Shown: positions 6,006-6,995 of the stretch, piece after piece
How the letters are laid out: each line of letters begins with the position of its first letter
How positions within the stretch are numbered: position 1 is the first letter of the stretch
Source: Acidimicrobium sp.
GTDB taxonomy: Bacteria; Actinomycetota; Acidimicrobiia; Acidimicrobiales; Ilumatobacteraceae
DNA length: 6,995 nt
Reading direction: 5' to 3'
Assembly: GCA_003535455.1 (NCBI GenBank)
Contig: DOHD01000052.1
Span: forward strand, 1,766-8,760
The notes under the pieces: generated by a model
What the model was told of the DNA's origin: nothing
Databases searched by the model: none
What the model saw: the letters and a program-made list of their open reading frames with translations, nothing else
Position numbers and translations under genes: made by a program

Positions 6006-6221
6006 GTGAGCAACAACGAATCGCACGAGTCAGACGAATTTGTGTCGGGTCGAGCCGAGGCGCCATCTCAATCGATAATCTGCGTTGACTGCGGAGGGAC
6101 CGCCCACTTATTGACTCATCCCCCCGAAGACGAAATTTGGCTCGCGGGTGAAGTCGTCGCATATCGATGCAGCGACTGTCGTGATCGATGGGACATCGTG
6201 CTCGCACCTGAGAGCGAATAA
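6006..6221 (+). CDS. Small zinc-ribbon candidate protein of unknown function
   Basis: A 71-residue acidic protein and the only plus-strand gene in the window. It has two CxxC pairs: C26-V-D-C29 followed by GG, and C55-S-D-C58, separated by 25 residues. This is the layout of a small zinc ribbon (knuckle CVDCGG, second pair in YRCSDCRDRW). The N-terminal 22 residues are Ser/Glu-rich and probably disordered; the rest is compact, with WLAGEVVAYRC and RWDIVLAP. There is no signal peptide or membrane helix. The GTG at 6006 is the first possible start, because an in-frame TGA lies just upstream at 6000-6002. A GTG at 6042 is an alternative. It is divergent from rsmD (73 nt) and convergent with recG (6 nt between stops). 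I do not recognise the family; a nucleic-acid or ribosome-related role is only a guess from neighbours. Confidence 0.72.
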   Translation: MSNNESHESDEFVSGRAEAPSQSIICVDCGGTAHLLTHPPEDEIWLAGEVVAYRCSDCRDRWDIVLAPESE

Positions 6222-6230
6222 CCCTGGTTA
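6219..6230. repeat. Palindrome TAACCCTGGTTA joining two convergent stop codons
   Basis: Perfect 5-bp arms with a 2-bp centre. The left TAA is the stop of the plus-strand gene and the right TTA is the recG stop read from the other strand. No T-tract follows on either strand, so it is not a convincing terminator. Confidence 0.3.
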
Positions 6231-6995
6231 GTTCTTGAACAAAAATTCTTCTTCGTCGGGTGTCAAGAGCAGGTCAATTTCATCACGAAACTCGTGATGG
6301 TTGGTTAGCGTCGGGTCGTTGGCGATAATTTCGATCGCAGCCGCGCGAGCCGATTCGATCAAATCGCGGTCGCTGCGCAATGACGCAAGTTTCAGGTCAC
6401 TCCTGCCTTTTTGTGCGGTGTTCATTATCGTGCCTTCGCCGCGCAACTCAAGATCGACTTCGGCCAAATAAAAGCCATCGGTCGACTCAACCAATGCATC
6501 GACGCGAGGCGATGAGACTTCTGGGTTGCTCGTGACCAACCAACAACGCGACGCAATCACACCGCGACCCACGCGACCTCGAAGTTGATGCAACTGGGCG
6601 ATACCAAACCGATCTGCGTCGAGCACGACCATGCAAGTAGCGTTGGGCACATCGACGCCAACTTCGATGACGGTTGTCGCGACGAGCACATCAATTTTGC
6701 GCTCGCGAAATTTGTTCATCGTCTCGTCTTTTTCGTTCGACGACATTCGACCATGCAACAGCCCGAGTTTCAAACCCTTTAACTCGGTTTTGGCCAATAA
6801 TTCGTGCGTGTCTTGCGCTGAAGCGACTTGCAATTTGTCGCTCTCTTCGATCAACGGGCAAACGATAAATGCCTGCTGACCCTGCGAGATCGCATCGCGC
6901 AAATCAGCCCACATTTTCGCTTCAGATTTTTCACCCGCTACCCAAGCTGTTTTTATCGGCGTGCGACCCGGTGGCAATTCATCGAGCACGCTCAC
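6228..6995 (-). CDS. recG: ATP-dependent DNA helicase RecG, C-terminal part (cut by window edge)
   Basis: RecG is a superfamily 2 helicase that remodels stalled replication forks and recombination junctions. The last 255 residues are present; the gene begins beyond the right edge, so the first codon here is not a start. LDELPPGRTPIKT and FIVCPLIEESDKLQ open the second RecA-like domain in typical RecG form. LLHGRMSSNEKDETMNKF and LVATTVIEVGVDVPNAT are helicase motifs IV and V. QLHQLRGRVGRG is motif VI with the arginine fingers. DGFYLAEVDLELRGEGTI is the RecG C-terminal region near the TRG motif, and its following MNTAQKGRSDLK is a variant of the more usual GTRQSG. The TAA stop is at 6230-6228, 6 nt from the convergent small gene. 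No terminator is visible, so its transcript may run antisense through that gene. Confidence 0.96.
   Translation of the reverse strand: MSVLDELPPGRTPIKTAWVAGEKSEAKMWADLRDAISQGQQAFIVCPLIEESDKLQVASAQDTHELLAKTELKGLKLGLLHGRMSSNEKDETMNKFRERKIDVLVATTVIEVGVDVPNATCMVVLDADRFGIAQLHQLRGRVGRGVIASRCWLVTSNPEVSSPRVDALVESTDGFYLAEVDLELRGEGTIMNTAQKGRSDLKLASLRSDRDLIESARAAAIEIIANDPTLTNHHEFRDEIDLLLTPDEEEFLFKN

Noticed and set aside
5968..6207. 79-residue minus-strand frame
   Set aside because: Antisense to the small zinc-ribbon gene. It is Arg-rich with no motif, whereas the plus frame has paired CxxC motifs and a better fit to the gap.
1..6995. Search for mobile elements, CRISPR arrays, tRNA/rRNA genes, toxin-antitoxin or defence modules
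   Set aside because: No transposase, direct-repeat array, cloverleaf, integrase or defence domain was seen. The window is an ordinary housekeeping cluster.

Overview
The window is a compact bacterial housekeeping cluster. Ten of its eleven protein genes lie on the minus strand. In transcription order (right to left) they are recG (C-terminal part), rsmD, coaD, a coiled-coil gene resembling mycobacterial SepIVA by position and form, yceD (DUF177), rpmF, plsX, rnc, mutM and smc (N-terminal part). The order rsmD-coaD-(coiled coil)-yceD-rpmF-rnc-mutM-smc is typical of Actinobacteria (Actinomycetota). The plsX between rpmF and rnc, the moderate GC content, the weak Shine-Dalgarno sequences and the GTG/TTG starts fit a lineage such as Acidimicrobiia, but the taxonomic call is inference and no marker here settles it.

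Layout. 6228-6995: end of RecG, cut by the window edge. 6006-6221: the only plus-strand gene, a 71-residue protein with two CxxC pairs (a small zinc-ribbon candidate), convergent with recG and divergent from rsmD. 5933-6005: divergent gap with two short perfect palindromes, a consensus -35 facing rsmD and a -10-like box placed as expected for a leaderless GTG start of the small gene. 3803-5932: rsmD, coaD, coiled-coil gene and yceD, packed with 8 nt or less between genes (8 nt between rsmD and coaD with the start chosen here). 3706-3802: a 97-nt gap before rpmF with a weak hairpin plus T-tract. 1824-3705: rpmF, plsX and rnc, tightly spaced. 60 nt then separates rnc from mutM, and 45 nt separates mutM from smc.

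How the genes work together. This is core growth machinery: ribosome assembly and RNA maturation (RsmD, YceD, L32, RNase III), coenzyme A synthesis and phospholipid entry (CoaD, PlsX), genome repair and chromosome organisation (RecG, MutM, SMC), and probably septation (coiled-coil protein). Co-transcription would tie ribosome, membrane precursor and division functions to growth.

No mobile element, CRISPR array, RNA gene, phage part or defence system was seen, and no previously undescribed multi-gene system is supported. The items most worth checking are the plus-strand zinc-ribbon gene with its palindromic divergent promoter region, an Asp-to-Asn change at a metal-binding position of RNase III, and the hairpin before rpmF.
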